Shown here in pieces: positions 33,340-42,188 of a stretch of DNA of 64,000 nt (position 1 is the first letter of the stretch; each line of letters opens with the position of its first letter). This DNA is from Microbacterium sp. Clip185. Lineage in GTDB: Bacteria; Actinomycetota; Actinomycetes; Actinomycetales; Microbacteriaceae. Position numbers and translations under genes: made by a program. Where the stretch lies: assembly GCF_028743715.1 (NCBI RefSeq), contig NZ_CP117996.1:1674001-1738000 (forward strand). The letters run 5' to 3'. The notes under the pieces are model-generated. The model saw nothing but the letters and a program-made list of their open reading frames with translations. It had not been told where the DNA came from and searched no databases.

Positions 33340-35054
33340 CGCGAGCTCCTCGTCTGTCCGTCCGGCGCGACGACCGAAGCCTCCGAACGTTCGTCGACCG
33401 GAAGCTGCACCATGAACGTCGACCCCAGTCCCCGGCTGGTTCGTACCGTGATGTCTCCCCCGTGGGCGCGAATGATGTCGCGGCTGATCGAGAGCCCCAG
33501 TCCCGTCCCCTCCACATCCGTCCGAGCGCGGAAGTAGCGCTCGAACAACCGTTCCAGATCGGCCTCGGCGATGCCGGTACCGGTGTCTCGGACGAGGATC
33601 CACGTCGAACTCCCGTCGGTGGTGCAGCCCAGGAAGATCGCGCCGCCGTCGCGGTTGTACTTCACGGCATTGCTGACGAGGTTGTCCAAGACCTGCCTCA
33701 GCCGCAGCGGATCGGCGAATGCACCGGCGGGCTCGATCCCGGCGGTATCGATCGTCAGTGCCCTCTCGGCCGCCCGAGGACGCCAGGCTTCCGCGGTCGC
33801 CGCCACCAGTTCAGCGACGTCGACGGGCTCGGGCGAGATGGTCATATCGACCGAGAGTCGCGATGAGCTGGATGCGGCGAGGATGTCGGCGACGATCTCC
33901 AGGAGCCGCTCGCCGTTGCGCGCCGCGATCTCCAGTGAGCGGCGCGCCTGCTCGGGGTCATCGAGCGTATCCATCGCGAGGTCGAGATACCCCAGTACCG
34001 AGGTCAACGGCGTACGCAGCTCGTGCGAGACGGACGCGACGAGGCGGTCGCGAGCGCGCAGCGCCGTCATCTCCGGGGTCACATCCCGTGCGATGAGCAC
34101 GGCGCCCGCATCCGCACCCTCGGCATCGTGCATCCGGCGCACGGTGATGCTCATCGCATGGCGTCGTTCATCGGGATGACCGAACCACACCACCTGGTTC
34201 TCGAACACCTCGCCTTCCAGCGCCCGGAACAACGGCCGTTCCGCGCGGGGCAACGGCGTCACGCCGTCGGCACGGTACGCGTTCTCGATCTCCCGACTGC
34301 GCGCCCCGAAGCCGGGGATCGTGTTCTGGAACCGCCCCAGCGCCTCGTTGACCACCGACACCGTTCCGTCCGGTGCGATGCGCAGCACCCCGAAGTCGAC
34401 GGCGTCGAGCACGTCGATGACGAGCTCCTCCTGACGCTGCGCGCGCTGCAGCGCACCGCTGAGCAACGCCGCCTGCTTGTCCAGCAGGTGCGCCTGCGCG
34501 CGCTGGCGACGAGACGAGATGAACGTGGTCGTCGCGACCGCGAGGACGGCGACGGGCAGCAGGAACGTGGTGTATCCCCACACGGTCGTTCCGGCTGTCA
34601 CGACGATCACCGCGTAGGTGGCCGTGATGACGACGAACTGCACGACGTACCCGATCGCGCCCAGGGTCGCCAGCCACATCGCCGGGAACACCCAGACCAG
34701 GCCGAGCCCGCTCATGGGCTCGGCGACACGCATGACGGCGATGGCCGCGATATCGGCCAGGGGCAGCACGTAGACCAGCCAGCGAGGAAAGCGGGTCCAG
34801 GGAACCGCGAGCGTCGCCGCTCCCACGGCGAAGACGAGCACGACCCCGACGAGGAACAGGCTCTCGTTGCGCAGGCTGTGGGAGAAGATCCCCACGGTGG
34901 CCACCACCAGAACCAGCGCGCAGAGGATGAGCTGGTTCAGGACAGCGGTGCGCCCCCGCGCCGCGAACGCACGGGAAGCGCGTGATCCGGCGACGCTCGC
35001 GTGCAGGAATCCGCGTACGCCTCTCCCCCGAACGGGAGCAGCATCGCTGTGCAT
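33336..35054 (-). CDS. Membrane sensor histidine kinase (copy 1)
   Basis: A 572-residue kinase: about six membrane helices (38-180), a PAS-like domain (about 208-330; VLDAVDFGVLRIAPDGTVSVVN), HisKA with phospho-acceptor H344 (SVSHELRTPLTSVLGY) and a complete HATPase (QVLDNLVSNAVKYNRDGG, RDTGTGI, GTGLGLSIS). It should autophosphorylate; no receiver protein is encoded nearby. It starts 10 bases after the stop of the upstream GGDEF-like gene, and a TAGTGT box overlapping that stop lies seven bases before its ATG. No usable ribosome binding site is seen, so an internal leaderless promoter is likely. It overlaps the following GGDEF-like gene by four bases. Confidence 0.9.
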   Translation of the reverse strand: MHSDAAPVRGRGVRGFLHASVAGSRASRAFAARGRTAVLNQLILCALVLVVATVGIFSHSLRNESLFLVGVVLVFAVGAATLAVPWTRFPRWLVYVLPLADIAAIAVMRVAEPMSGLGLVWVFPAMWLATLGAIGYVVQFVVITATYAVIVVTAGTTVWGYTTFLLPVAVLAVATTTFISSRRQRAQAHLLDKQAALLSGALQRAQRQEELVIDVLDAVDFGVLRIAPDGTVSVVNEALGRFQNTIPGFGARSREIENAYRADGVTPLPRAERPLFRALEGEVFENQVVWFGHPDERRHAMSITVRRMHDAEGADAGAVLIARDVTPEMTALRARDRLVASVSHELRTPLTSVLGYLDLAMDTLDDPEQARRSLEIAARNGERLLEIVADILAASSSSRLSVDMTISPEPVDVAELVAATAEAWRPRAAERALTIDTAGIEPAGAFADPLRLRQVLDNLVSNAVKYNRDGGAIFLGCTTDGSSTWILVRDTGTGIAEADLERLFERYFRARTDVEGTGLGLSISRDIIRAHGGDITVRTSRGLGSTFMVQLPVDERSEASVVAPDGQTRSSR

Positions 35055-35061
35055 ATCGTGG

Positions 35062-35067
35062 ACACTA
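35062..35067 (-). promoter_or_regulatory. Predicted -10 box inside the cluster, for kinase copy 1 (leaderless)
   Basis: TAGTGT on the - strand, within GCGATAGTGTC, seven bases before the ATG at 35054. It includes the TAG stop of the upstream gene. The matching promoter of copy 2 is GCGATAACGTC at the same distance. Confidence 0.55.
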
Positions 35068-36276
35068 TCGCTCCGTCGGCTCCCCCGGGAACGCGGGCGT
35101 CGCCAGCCCGCGCGGCTGCGCGAACACCACGGACGTCTCGTCGCTCTCGGACGCCTCGACCGCGGCGATCGTGGCTGCCTCCACGAGCACCTCCGGCCCG
35201 TAGCCGAGCGTCTGGCTGAGGGCGACGCCGACACCGACTCCGGGCACCACGATCCCCCGTGCATCCACGAAGCGCTCGATCACCCCGCGGTAGATCAGCC
35301 CCGCCTGGCGGCGCGCATCCGACGGGCTGGACGCGGTCGTGGCGACCAGGATGATCGTCCGGTCGTCCGTCGCCCCCACCGCGGCCACGGGCGACGCGAA
35401 CTCCCGTACCGCCGAGCGCAGCACGCGGGTGGTGGCTTCGGCCACTTCCTGTCCGAAGGAGGCCGTGATCGCGCCGACGTCCTCCACGATCACGGCGATG
35501 ACCACGACGAGCTCCGTGCGATGCGCGGCACGCCGGAGGATCCGCCGCAACATGGCGAGGAACGCGGACGCCGCGAGCACTTCGTCCTCCGCTGCCGCAC
35601 CCGTCGCCTGCTGCTCGGTGACCAGCACGGCGCGAAGCATGAACAGGGTCAGCGAGGACACGGTGCCCAGCACCAGCACGACCAGGGCGAGGGAGACGGG
35701 GCCGAACCAAGCCGCGAAGACGGCGCTGTCCTCCCCCGCCGTCACCGTGACGACGGCGCGCATGACGTGGTAGGCGCCGAACAGGGTGGTCGAGCCGACG
35801 AAGACCCAGGTGCCGACGTGAGGTCGCGTCCGCGGACCGACGGCATGGATGATCGCTCCCACGCAGAGACCGGCGATGACCAGGCTGTACCAGAGCACAC
35901 CCGTCTGTCCGCCCGCCGCCGGCTTCTCGACGACCGTGACGGCCGCGACGAGGAAGGCGAGGGAGACGACCATGAGCGCGGGGCCGGCGACCTCCTCACC
36001 GTTGTAGGCGCGAAAGCCCATCAGCACGCAACCGGCGGCGCCGACTGCCGCGGCGTTGCCGAGGGCGAGAGCCCACACGCTGGTCCACTCCGACGCGTCG
36101 AACAGGCCGATCACCACCGTGCACACGACGGCGATGATCTGCAGCAGGAAACCGATGCCCCACAGCTGCGCGCCGCCGCCGTAGCGTCGAGAGAGCGTGG
36201 TGGCGATATAGGTCACCGCGATGGTGACGACCGCGATCGCTGTGAGGATGCCCGCGGTGAGGGGATCGAGCGTCAT
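35065..36276 (-). CDS. Seven-helix membrane protein with degenerate GGDEF-like domain (copy 2)
   Basis: A 403-residue paralogue of the protein at 32152-33339. Seven hydrophobic segments lie in residues 8-218, with a soluble GGDEF-like domain in 235-400. The signature position reads GATDD at 301-305 (VAAVGATDDRTIILVA), again without GG(D/E)EF, whereas the final strand VVPGVGVGVALSQ and the helix SDARRQAGLIYRGVIE are shared with copy 1. The start overlaps the stop of kinase copy 2 by four bases. A degenerate cyclase domain could bind nucleotide or act as a protein-interaction module; no enzymatic claim is made. Confidence 0.8.
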   Translation of the reverse strand: MTLDPLTAGILTAIAVVTIAVTYIATTLSRRYGGGAQLWGIGFLLQIIAVVCTVVIGLFDASEWTSVWALALGNAAAVGAAGCVLMGFRAYNGEEVAGPALMVVSLAFLVAAVTVVEKPAAGGQTGVLWYSLVIAGLCVGAIIHAVGPRTRPHVGTWVFVGSTTLFGAYHVMRAVVTVTAGEDSAVFAAWFGPVSLALVVLVLGTVSSLTLFMLRAVLVTEQQATGAAAEDEVLAASAFLAMLRRILRRAAHRTELVVVIAVIVEDVGAITASFGQEVAEATTRVLRSAVREFASPVAAVGATDDRTIILVATTASSPSDARRQAGLIYRGVIERFVDARGIVVPGVGVGVALSQTLGYGPEVLVEAATIAAVEASESDETSVVFAQPRGLATPAFPGEPTER

Positions 36277-38051
36277 GTGGCCTGGTCCCCTTCACGGCGC
36301 GAGGCGCCCGTTCCGGTGATCGTGACGATGGCATCCGGATCGTCCAGTGCCTCCGCGCTCGCCGGGAGCTGCACGCTGAAGGTCGATCCGACGCCGGCCG
36401 TACTGGTGACGACGATGTCGCCGCCGTGTGCGCGCACGAGCTCCCGGCTGATCGAAAGCCCCAGACCGGTCCCCGTCGACGTGTCGGCGACCCGGAAGAA
36501 GCGTTCGAAGAGCCTGCCGACGTCGCCCTCCGAGACGCCAACGCCGGTGTCGGTCACCGTGATGAGGGTCGTGATGCCGTCCGAGCTCGTGCTGAGCGTG
36601 ACACGCCCGCCGTCGCGGTTGTACTTCACCGCGTTGCTGACGAGGTTGTCGATCACCTGCCGCATCCGGAGCGGATCGGCGTACGCCGGCGCCGCGCGCA
36701 CGCCCGCCATGTCGATCGCGATCGCCCGCTCCGCCGCTGCGGGGGCCCAGGACTCGCCGCTCGCGCGCACCACGTCTGCGATGTCCACATCCTGTTGCGA
36801 GATGGTCAGGTCAGCCGACATCTCCGACGTGCTCGACGCCGTCAGGATGTCGGAGACGATCTCCAGCAGACGCGAGACATTCCGCTCGGCGACATCGAGG
36901 TAGCCGCGCGCGCGTTCGGGTACCTCCGGGTCGTCGACCGCGAGCTCGAGATAGCCGATGATCGAGGTGAGCGGCGTGCGCAGCTCATGCGAGACCGACG
37001 AGACCAGCGAGTCCCTCGCGCGCAACGCAGTGAGCTCTGCTGTCACGTCCCGCGAGACGATCACCGCGCCGTTGTCGGAACCGTCCACGGCCCTTGTGCG
37101 CCGCGCCGTCACGCTGAGGGCACGCCGGCGCGGTCCGTCTCCCCCGAACCACACGATCTGATTGTCGAACACCTCTCCGCGCGCCGCCCGCGCGAAGGGC
37201 GTGTCGCTCCGTTCCACGGGCGTGACCCCGTCGGCCGCGAAGGCCGCGTGCCCGCCGGCCGAGCCGGCCTCGGCCGAACGTGCGGCGCGCTGCAGCCGGG
37301 CGTGCGCCTCGTTCGACAGCGTCGTGGAGCCGTCGGCGGCGAGACGGATGACGCCGAAGTCGATGGTGTCCAAGACCTCGGCCAACAGCTCCTCCTGCTT
37401 CTGCGCGCGACGCAGCGTGCGAGCCATCGTGCGGGTCTGACGGGTGAAGAGCAGCCGCTGCGCCGTCATCTGACGCCCGAGGGCCAGGCTGATGGTGGCG
37501 ACGACGACGATCATCAGCGGAAGGCTGAAGGTCACGTATCCGATGTCCTGGCGCGGATCGACGATCGCGGTCGTCACCAGGATGGTGGGAGCGACGATGA
37601 TCCCGACCAGGTAGCCGCCGATGCCGAAGTAGATCGCGAGCCAGATAGCGGGGATGAAGAACAGGACACCGAACCCGCCGGTGGGCAGCGACTGGCGCAG
37701 CAGAGCGATGCCCAGCAGGTCGATGATCGGGACGGCGATGATCCACCACGCGGACACCCTCGCCCACGGCACCAGCAGCGCGACGCCGCCGGCCCCGAGC
37801 ACGACGATCGCCCCCAACCAGAACAGGCCGAGATCGCCGGCGTAGCCCCACGGCACGGCGATGACGACGTAGACGAGCACGACCGCGGCGAGACTCAGCT
37901 GCAGAGTCGCGGTCGTCCGCGCCCGACCGGTGTCCAGGAAGGGCGGCAACGCGAAATGACGACCGAACGCGCGGATGCGGCGCAGGATGCGCCGGGAGTC
38001 GACGACATGCTCGGCGACGGGGTACGTGTCGCCGATGTCGTTGGTGCTCAT
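36273..38051 (-). CDS. Membrane sensor histidine kinase (copy 2)
   Basis: A 592-residue kinase and the first gene of the four-gene cluster. About six membrane helices (48-192), a PAS-like domain (about 222-340; VLDTIDFGVIRLAADGSTTLSN), HisKA with H355 (SVSHELRTPLTSIIGY) and an intact HATPase (QVIDNLVSNAVKYNRDGG, TDTGVGV, GTGLGLSIS). The layout matches copy 1 domain for domain, including the RAQKQEELL/RAQRQEELV linker before the PAS domain. ATG 38051 follows a TAACGT box by seven bases. The signal sensed is unknown; the small periplasmic loops argue for a membrane-embedded signal or a partner protein. Confidence 0.9.
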   Translation of the reverse strand: MSTNDIGDTYPVAEHVVDSRRILRRIRAFGRHFALPPFLDTGRARTTATLQLSLAAVVLVYVVIAVPWGYAGDLGLFWLGAIVVLGAGGVALLVPWARVSAWWIIAVPIIDLLGIALLRQSLPTGGFGVLFFIPAIWLAIYFGIGGYLVGIIVAPTILVTTAIVDPRQDIGYVTFSLPLMIVVVATISLALGRQMTAQRLLFTRQTRTMARTLRRAQKQEELLAEVLDTIDFGVIRLAADGSTTLSNEAHARLQRAARSAEAGSAGGHAAFAADGVTPVERSDTPFARAARGEVFDNQIVWFGGDGPRRRALSVTARRTRAVDGSDNGAVIVSRDVTAELTALRARDSLVSSVSHELRTPLTSIIGYLELAVDDPEVPERARGYLDVAERNVSRLLEIVSDILTASSTSEMSADLTISQQDVDIADVVRASGESWAPAAAERAIAIDMAGVRAAPAYADPLRMRQVIDNLVSNAVKYNRDGGRVTLSTSSDGITTLITVTDTGVGVSEGDVGRLFERFFRVADTSTGTGLGLSISRELVRAHGGDIVVTSTAGVGSTFSVQLPASAEALDDPDAIVTITGTGASRREGDQAT

Positions 38052-38058
38052 GAGTCCG

Positions 38059-38064
38059 ACGTTA
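38059..38064 (-). promoter_or_regulatory. Predicted -10 box of the kinase/GGDEF-like cluster (leaderless)
   Basis: TAACGT on the - strand, within GCGATAACGTC, seven bases before ATG 38051; no ribosome binding site lies between. Confidence 0.6.
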
Positions 38065-38154
38065 TCGCGCCCCGACGCCACACGCCGACGCATCCACCCG
38101 GGTGCGCGGGCCATCGACCGCTCTCGAGGCAGAGCGTCGCCGTCCCGTCGGGTG

Positions 38155-39756
38155 CTACGAGGATGGGCGATCGAGCGCGTCCGCTGCGGCGTACTCAGCG
38201 ATCAGCGCATGCTCTCCGGTGCGCGAGGGCAGGAGCACACGCACGACGACGGCGCCGGAGACGATGGCGACCGCGCCGACCGCATAGGACCACAGGGCGC
38301 CGTCGACGAGGCTCTGCGTCGCGGCGGCCACGATATCGGCGCGGTACTGCGGGTACTGCTGCGCGACGTGCAGGGCGGAGCCGAAGGACGCCTGCAGAGC
38401 GGTCTGAACCTCCGTGGACACCTGCGACGCCGAGGGCGAGGCGGCGATGGCCCTGCCGAACGCGTCCGCGAAACCGCTCGCCAGAATGGCGCCCAGCAGC
38501 GCCTGCATGATCGATCCGCCGAGATCGCGCTGGAGATCGGAGGTCGCGGATGCCATGCCCACGCGTCGCACCGGCGTCGCGTCGGTGAGTGCCCGCGACG
38601 CCGGCGTCATCGCGAACCCGGCACCGACCCCGATCGTGAAGAAGCCCACCCCGATGAGCCAGTAGGGCGTGTGCTCGCGCCACAACAGCGTGGTCAGGAA
38701 GCCTGCGAACACGAAGGCGTAGCCGATCAGCATGGTGGTCCGGGAGCCGCGCGTCGTGACCATCCGCGCCGACACCGGCGCCGCGATGAGGAGTCCTGCC
38801 GCGGCCGGCACGACCGCCAGGCCCGCCTCGAGCGTGTCGTAGCCGAGGATGTTCTGCAAGAACTGCTGGCCGACGAACATCGCGCCCATCAATGATCCGA
38901 AGACCACCATGCCTGCGACCGCGGGCACCCAGAACATCCGCCGTCGGGCGATCGCGAGGTCGTACACGGGCGATGCGATGGTCCGCTGGCGCCACACGAA
39001 GCAGCCGAGCACCGCCACGGCGAGAATCAGACTGACGCCGCCCGCCGTGCGCTGCCCGGGTGCGGCGATGATCCCGACGCCGACCACGAGTGCGGCCACC
39101 CCGAGCACCGACAGGAGGCCCCCGATGTGATCGACGGGTTCTGTGGACTCCCGGATGTGGGCGGGCACCACCGCGAGGACCAGGACGAAGCCGACCGCGG
39201 CGATGGGAGCGGCCAGCAAGAACGCCGCCTGCCAATGGAACACCTCCAGCACCAGCCCGGCCGCCACCGCACCGAGCACGCCCGACATCGCGCTGACGCT
39301 GGACCACAGCGCGATCGCGCCCGTCCGCGCGGGGCCACTCGACCACAGGGCCGTGATCAACGACAACGTCGTCGGGTAGGCCATGCCGGCGGCCACGCCG
39401 GTGAAGACGCGGGCGGCGATGAGCCACTCGAGCGACGGGGCCGCCGCGGCCGCGAAGCTGGCCACGACGGTCAGCGCGAGCCCCAGCAGCAGCATCTGCT
39501 TACGCCCGTAGCGGTCTGCGAGTGCACCGAGGTACAGCACGGACATCGCGAGGCCGAGGGGGCACCCGAGCGCGACGAGGTTCAGGCCGGTCTGGCCGGC
39601 CGCGAAGTCGTCGCCGATCTCCGGCAGTGCGATGTTGGCCGCGGCGAGGTTGAGGTTGCACACCAGCGCCGCGAGTACCAACGCGGCGAGCACCACCCCC
39701 GGGCGCGACGGCACCACGCTCGCGTCATGGACGCCCTCGCGGCGCTCCGCCGTCAT
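38155..39756 (-). CDS. MFS drug exporter, DHA2 (14-helix) family
   Basis: A 533-residue membrane transporter, probably proton-coupled efflux. The N-terminal half has the MFS loop GALADRYGRKQMLLLGLAL between helices 2 and 3 and a motif-C-like SVSAMSGVLGAVAAGLVLE in helix 5. About 14 helices are predicted, with a C-terminal hydrophobic segment (LWSYAVGAVAIVSGAVVVRVLL) after a long loop. The substrate cannot be inferred. It is transcribed alone from a leaderless-type promoter, and no adjacent TetR or MarR gene is seen. The 103-base gap to the kinase cluster holds the latter's promoter. Confidence 0.87.
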   Translation of the reverse strand: MTAERREGVHDASVVPSRPGVVLAALVLAALVCNLNLAAANIALPEIGDDFAAGQTGLNLVALGCPLGLAMSVLYLGALADRYGRKQMLLLGLALTVVASFAAAAAPSLEWLIAARVFTGVAAGMAYPTTLSLITALWSSGPARTGAIALWSSVSAMSGVLGAVAAGLVLEVFHWQAAFLLAAPIAAVGFVLVLAVVPAHIRESTEPVDHIGGLLSVLGVAALVVGVGIIAAPGQRTAGGVSLILAVAVLGCFVWRQRTIASPVYDLAIARRRMFWVPAVAGMVVFGSLMGAMFVGQQFLQNILGYDTLEAGLAVVPAAAGLLIAAPVSARMVTTRGSRTTMLIGYAFVFAGFLTTLLWREHTPYWLIGVGFFTIGVGAGFAMTPASRALTDATPVRRVGMASATSDLQRDLGGSIMQALLGAILASGFADAFGRAIAASPSASQVSTEVQTALQASFGSALHVAQQYPQYRADIVAAATQSLVDGALWSYAVGAVAIVSGAVVVRVLLPSRTGEHALIAEYAAADALDRPSS

Positions 39757-39762
39757 GCGCCC

Positions 39763-39768
39763 ACACTA
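39763..39768 (-). promoter_or_regulatory. Predicted -10 box of the MFS exporter (leaderless)
   Basis: TAGTGT on the - strand, six bases before ATG 39756. Confidence 0.55.
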
Positions 39769-39788
39769 GCGGCGTCGACGGAACGAGA

Positions 39789-39820
39789 AGAGGGCCGGGA
39801 TCCGAAGATCCCGGCCCTCT
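39789..39820 (-). terminator. Terminator after rpsA
   Basis: A perfect 14-bp stem (39789-39802 with 39807-39820) closed by a CGAA tetraloop, 20 bases beyond the rpsA stop, with A/T-richer edges. Confidence 0.85.
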
Positions 39821-39840
39821 CTCATGAGGATGTCAGTCGA

Positions 39841-41298
39841 TCAACGACCCGACAGCTTCTCGCGCAGAGCCGCGAGAGCCTCGTCGTCGGCGAGGGTGCC
39901 CGCGGGGCCCGACTCGCTCGAGTAGGAGGACGAGCCGCTGGCCTCGACGGTGCCGACGTTGTTGGCCTCCGCCTCCTGGGCCTTGATGACGGCAGCCTTG
40001 TGAGCTTCCCAGCGGCCCTGAGCAGCGGCGTACTCCTGCTCCCAGGCCTCGCGCTGTGCGTCGAAGCCTTCCTTCCAGGCGTTGGTCTCGGGATCGAAGC
40101 CCTCGGGGTACTTGTACTCGCCGTTCTCGTCGTACTCCGTCACCATGCCGTAGAGGGCCGGGTCGAACTCGGTGCCGTAGGGGTCGACCGACTCGTTCGC
40201 CTGCTTGAGCGAGAGCGAGATGCGACGACGCTCGAGGTCGATGTCGATGACCTTGACGAAGACCTCTTCGCCCACCGAGACGACCTGCTCGGCCAGCTCG
40301 ACGTGCTTACCCGACAGCTCGGAGATGTGCACGAGGCCCTCGATGCCGTCCGCGACGCGCACGAACGCACCGAACGGGACGAGCTTGGTGACCTTACCGG
40401 GCGTGACCTGGCCGATGGCGTGGGTACGCGCGAAGACCTGCCACGGGTCCTCCTGGGTCGCCTTCAGCGACAGCGAGACACGCTCGCGGTCGAGGTCGAC
40501 CTCGAGGATCTCGACCGTGACCTCCTGGCCCACCTCGACGACCTCGGAGGCGTGCTCGATGTGCTTCCAGGACAGCTCGGAGACGTGCACGAGGCCGTCC
40601 ACGCCGCCCAGGTCGACGAAGGCACCGAAGTTGACGATCGACGAGACCGTGCCCTTGCGGACCTGACCCTTGTGCAGGTTGTTGAGGAAGTTGGAGCGCG
40701 ACTCCGACTGCGTCTGCTCGAGCAGCGCGCGGCGCGACAGAACCACGTTGTTGCGGTTCTTGTCGAGTTCGAGGATCTTCGCCTCGAGCTCCTGGCCGAG
40801 GTACGGGGTGAGGTCGCGGACGCGGCGCAGCTCGATGAGCGATGCGGGCAGGAAGCCACGCAGGCCGATGTCGACGATGAGGCCACCCTTGACGACCTCG
40901 ATCACCTGGCCGGTGACGACGCCGTCGTTCTCCTTGATCTTCTCCACGTCGCCCCACGCGCGCTCGTACTGCGCGCGCTTCTTGGACAGGATGAGGCGAC
41001 CTTCCTTGTCCTCCTTCTGGAGAACAAGAGCCTCGACGTGGTCGCCGACGTTGACGACCTCGTTGGGGTCCACGTCGTGCTTGATGGAGAGCTCGCGCGA
41101 GGGGATGACGCCCTCGGTCTTGTACCCGACGTCGAGGAGGACCTCGTCGCGGTCGATCTTCACGACGGTGCCCTCGATGAGGTCGCCGTCGTTGAAGAAC
41201 TTCAGGGTCTTCTCGACCGCGGCCAGGAAGTCCTCGGCAGATCCGATGTCGTTGATCGCGACCTGCTTGGTGGTCGGGGCGGTCGTTGCGGTAGTCAT
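39841..41298 (-). CDS. rpsA: 30S ribosomal protein S1
   Basis: Binds mRNA on the 30S subunit and supports translation initiation. The 485-residue protein has four S1 RNA-binding domains at about 37-105, 125-195, 208-283 and 293-367; the last two are the most canonical (GTVSSIVNFGAFVDLGGVDG and GKVTKLVPFGAFVRVADGIEG). An acidic, Glu/Gln-rich tail of about 115 residues follows. Four domains is usual for actinobacteria, against six in E. coli. It is transcribed alone with a long leader and ends in a strong terminator. Confidence 0.97.
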   Translation of the reverse strand: MTTATTAPTTKQVAINDIGSAEDFLAAVEKTLKFFNDGDLIEGTVVKIDRDEVLLDVGYKTEGVIPSRELSIKHDVDPNEVVNVGDHVEALVLQKEDKEGRLILSKKRAQYERAWGDVEKIKENDGVVTGQVIEVVKGGLIVDIGLRGFLPASLIELRRVRDLTPYLGQELEAKILELDKNRNNVVLSRRALLEQTQSESRSNFLNNLHKGQVRKGTVSSIVNFGAFVDLGGVDGLVHVSELSWKHIEHASEVVEVGQEVTVEILEVDLDRERVSLSLKATQEDPWQVFARTHAIGQVTPGKVTKLVPFGAFVRVADGIEGLVHISELSGKHVELAEQVVSVGEEVFVKVIDIDLERRRISLSLKQANESVDPYGTEFDPALYGMVTEYDENGEYKYPEGFDPETNAWKEGFDAQREAWEQEYAAAQGRWEAHKAAVIKAQEAEANNVGTVEASGSSSYSSESGPAGTLADDEALAALREKLSGR

Positions 41299-41427
41299 GT
41301 AGTGGGTAGTCCTTGTTGGATTGGGGTCTCAGGCTCCGAGCGCGCGCGTACGCGGCGAACGAAGCGGATTGTCTGGTGTCTTGTCACTCTGTGCGCACCG
41401 ACAGGCGCGCCACACGAGTGACGATCA

Positions 41428-41433
41428 AGGCTA
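41428..41433 (-). promoter_or_regulatory. Possible extended -10 box of rpsA
   Basis: TAGCCT preceded by TGA (extended -10 type) on the - strand. A start near 41421 would give a leader of about 120 bases before ATG 41298. The rest of the 215-base gap (41299-41513) shows no gene or clear hairpin. Confidence 0.35.
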
Positions 41434-41513
41434 TCAGAGCCGGGCACCACGATCCAGCGCTGCGAGCAGCGCCGTCACGCAGCGTCATCGATCCGCGGCG
41501 CCTGCCGCGCGAC

Positions 41514-42176
41514 TCAGTACGTGCCCGATGCCGGGCTGCCTTCGACCACGGCACGCGTGCTCGAGAGACCGAGGCGCGTGGCGCCGGCGGCGATCATCGC
41601 CTCGGCGTCCTCCCGGGTGCGGATGCCACCCGATGCCTTCACCTCGAGGCGGTCGCCGACCGTCTGCTTCATGAGCTCCACCGCGTGCACGCTCGCGCCG
41701 CCCGAGGGATGGAATCCCGTGGACGTCTTGACGAAGTCCGCCCCCGCCCGCTCTGCCGCCTGCGAGACCGCCACGATGGCCTCATCGCTCAGCGCTGCCG
41801 ACTCGATGATGACCTTGAGCACCACGGGCGACGGCGCTGCCTCGCGCACCGCGCGGATGTCGGACTCGACCGCGTCATAGCGACCTTCGATCGCCGCGCC
41901 CACATCGATCACCATGTCGATCTCGTCGGCTCCTTCGGATGCGGCCAACGCCGCCTCGGCCGCCTTGATCTGCGAGTGGTGCTTGCCGCTGGGGAAGCCC
42001 ACGACCACGGCGAGCTTCAGGCCGTCCGGGAGATCCACGGGCAGGACCGAGGGAGACAGGCACACGCTGTAGGCGCCCAGCGCCGCGGCCTCCGCGATCG
42101 TCGCCGCGACATCCGCCGTCGTGGCTTCGGGCTTGAGCAGCGTGTGGTCGACGTATCGCGCGATGTTCTCGGTCAT
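41514..42176 (-). CDS. deoC: Deoxyribose-phosphate aldolase
   Basis: Cleaves 2-deoxyribose-5-phosphate to glyceraldehyde-3-phosphate and acetaldehyde in deoxynucleoside salvage. The 220-residue protein has the Schiff-base lysine in VVLKVIIES, the second active-site lysine in DFVKTSTGF, and [12 protein letters not shown] near the C-terminus, all DeoC hallmarks. It begins 12 bases after the DUF3054 stop and has GAAGG upstream, so the two are probably co-transcribed. No other deo genes are near. Confidence 0.95.
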   Translation of the reverse strand: MTENIARYVDHTLLKPEATTADVAATIAEAAALGAYSVCLSPSVLPVDLPDGLKLAVVVGFPSGKHHSQIKAAEAALAASEGADEIDMVIDVGAAIEGRYDAVESDIRAVREAAPSPVVLKVIIESAALSDEAIVAVSQAAERAGADFVKTSTGFHPSGGASVHAVELMKQTVGDRLEVKASGGIRTREDAEAMIAAGATRLGLSSTRAVVEGSPASGTY

Positions 42177-42188
42177 GCCTTCATGTTC

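Noticed and set aside
36426..38510. Long + strand open frame opposite kinase copy 2
   Set aside because: Antisense shadow. The translation is Arg/Asp/Gly-rich with no domain, and the - strand encodes an intact kinase.
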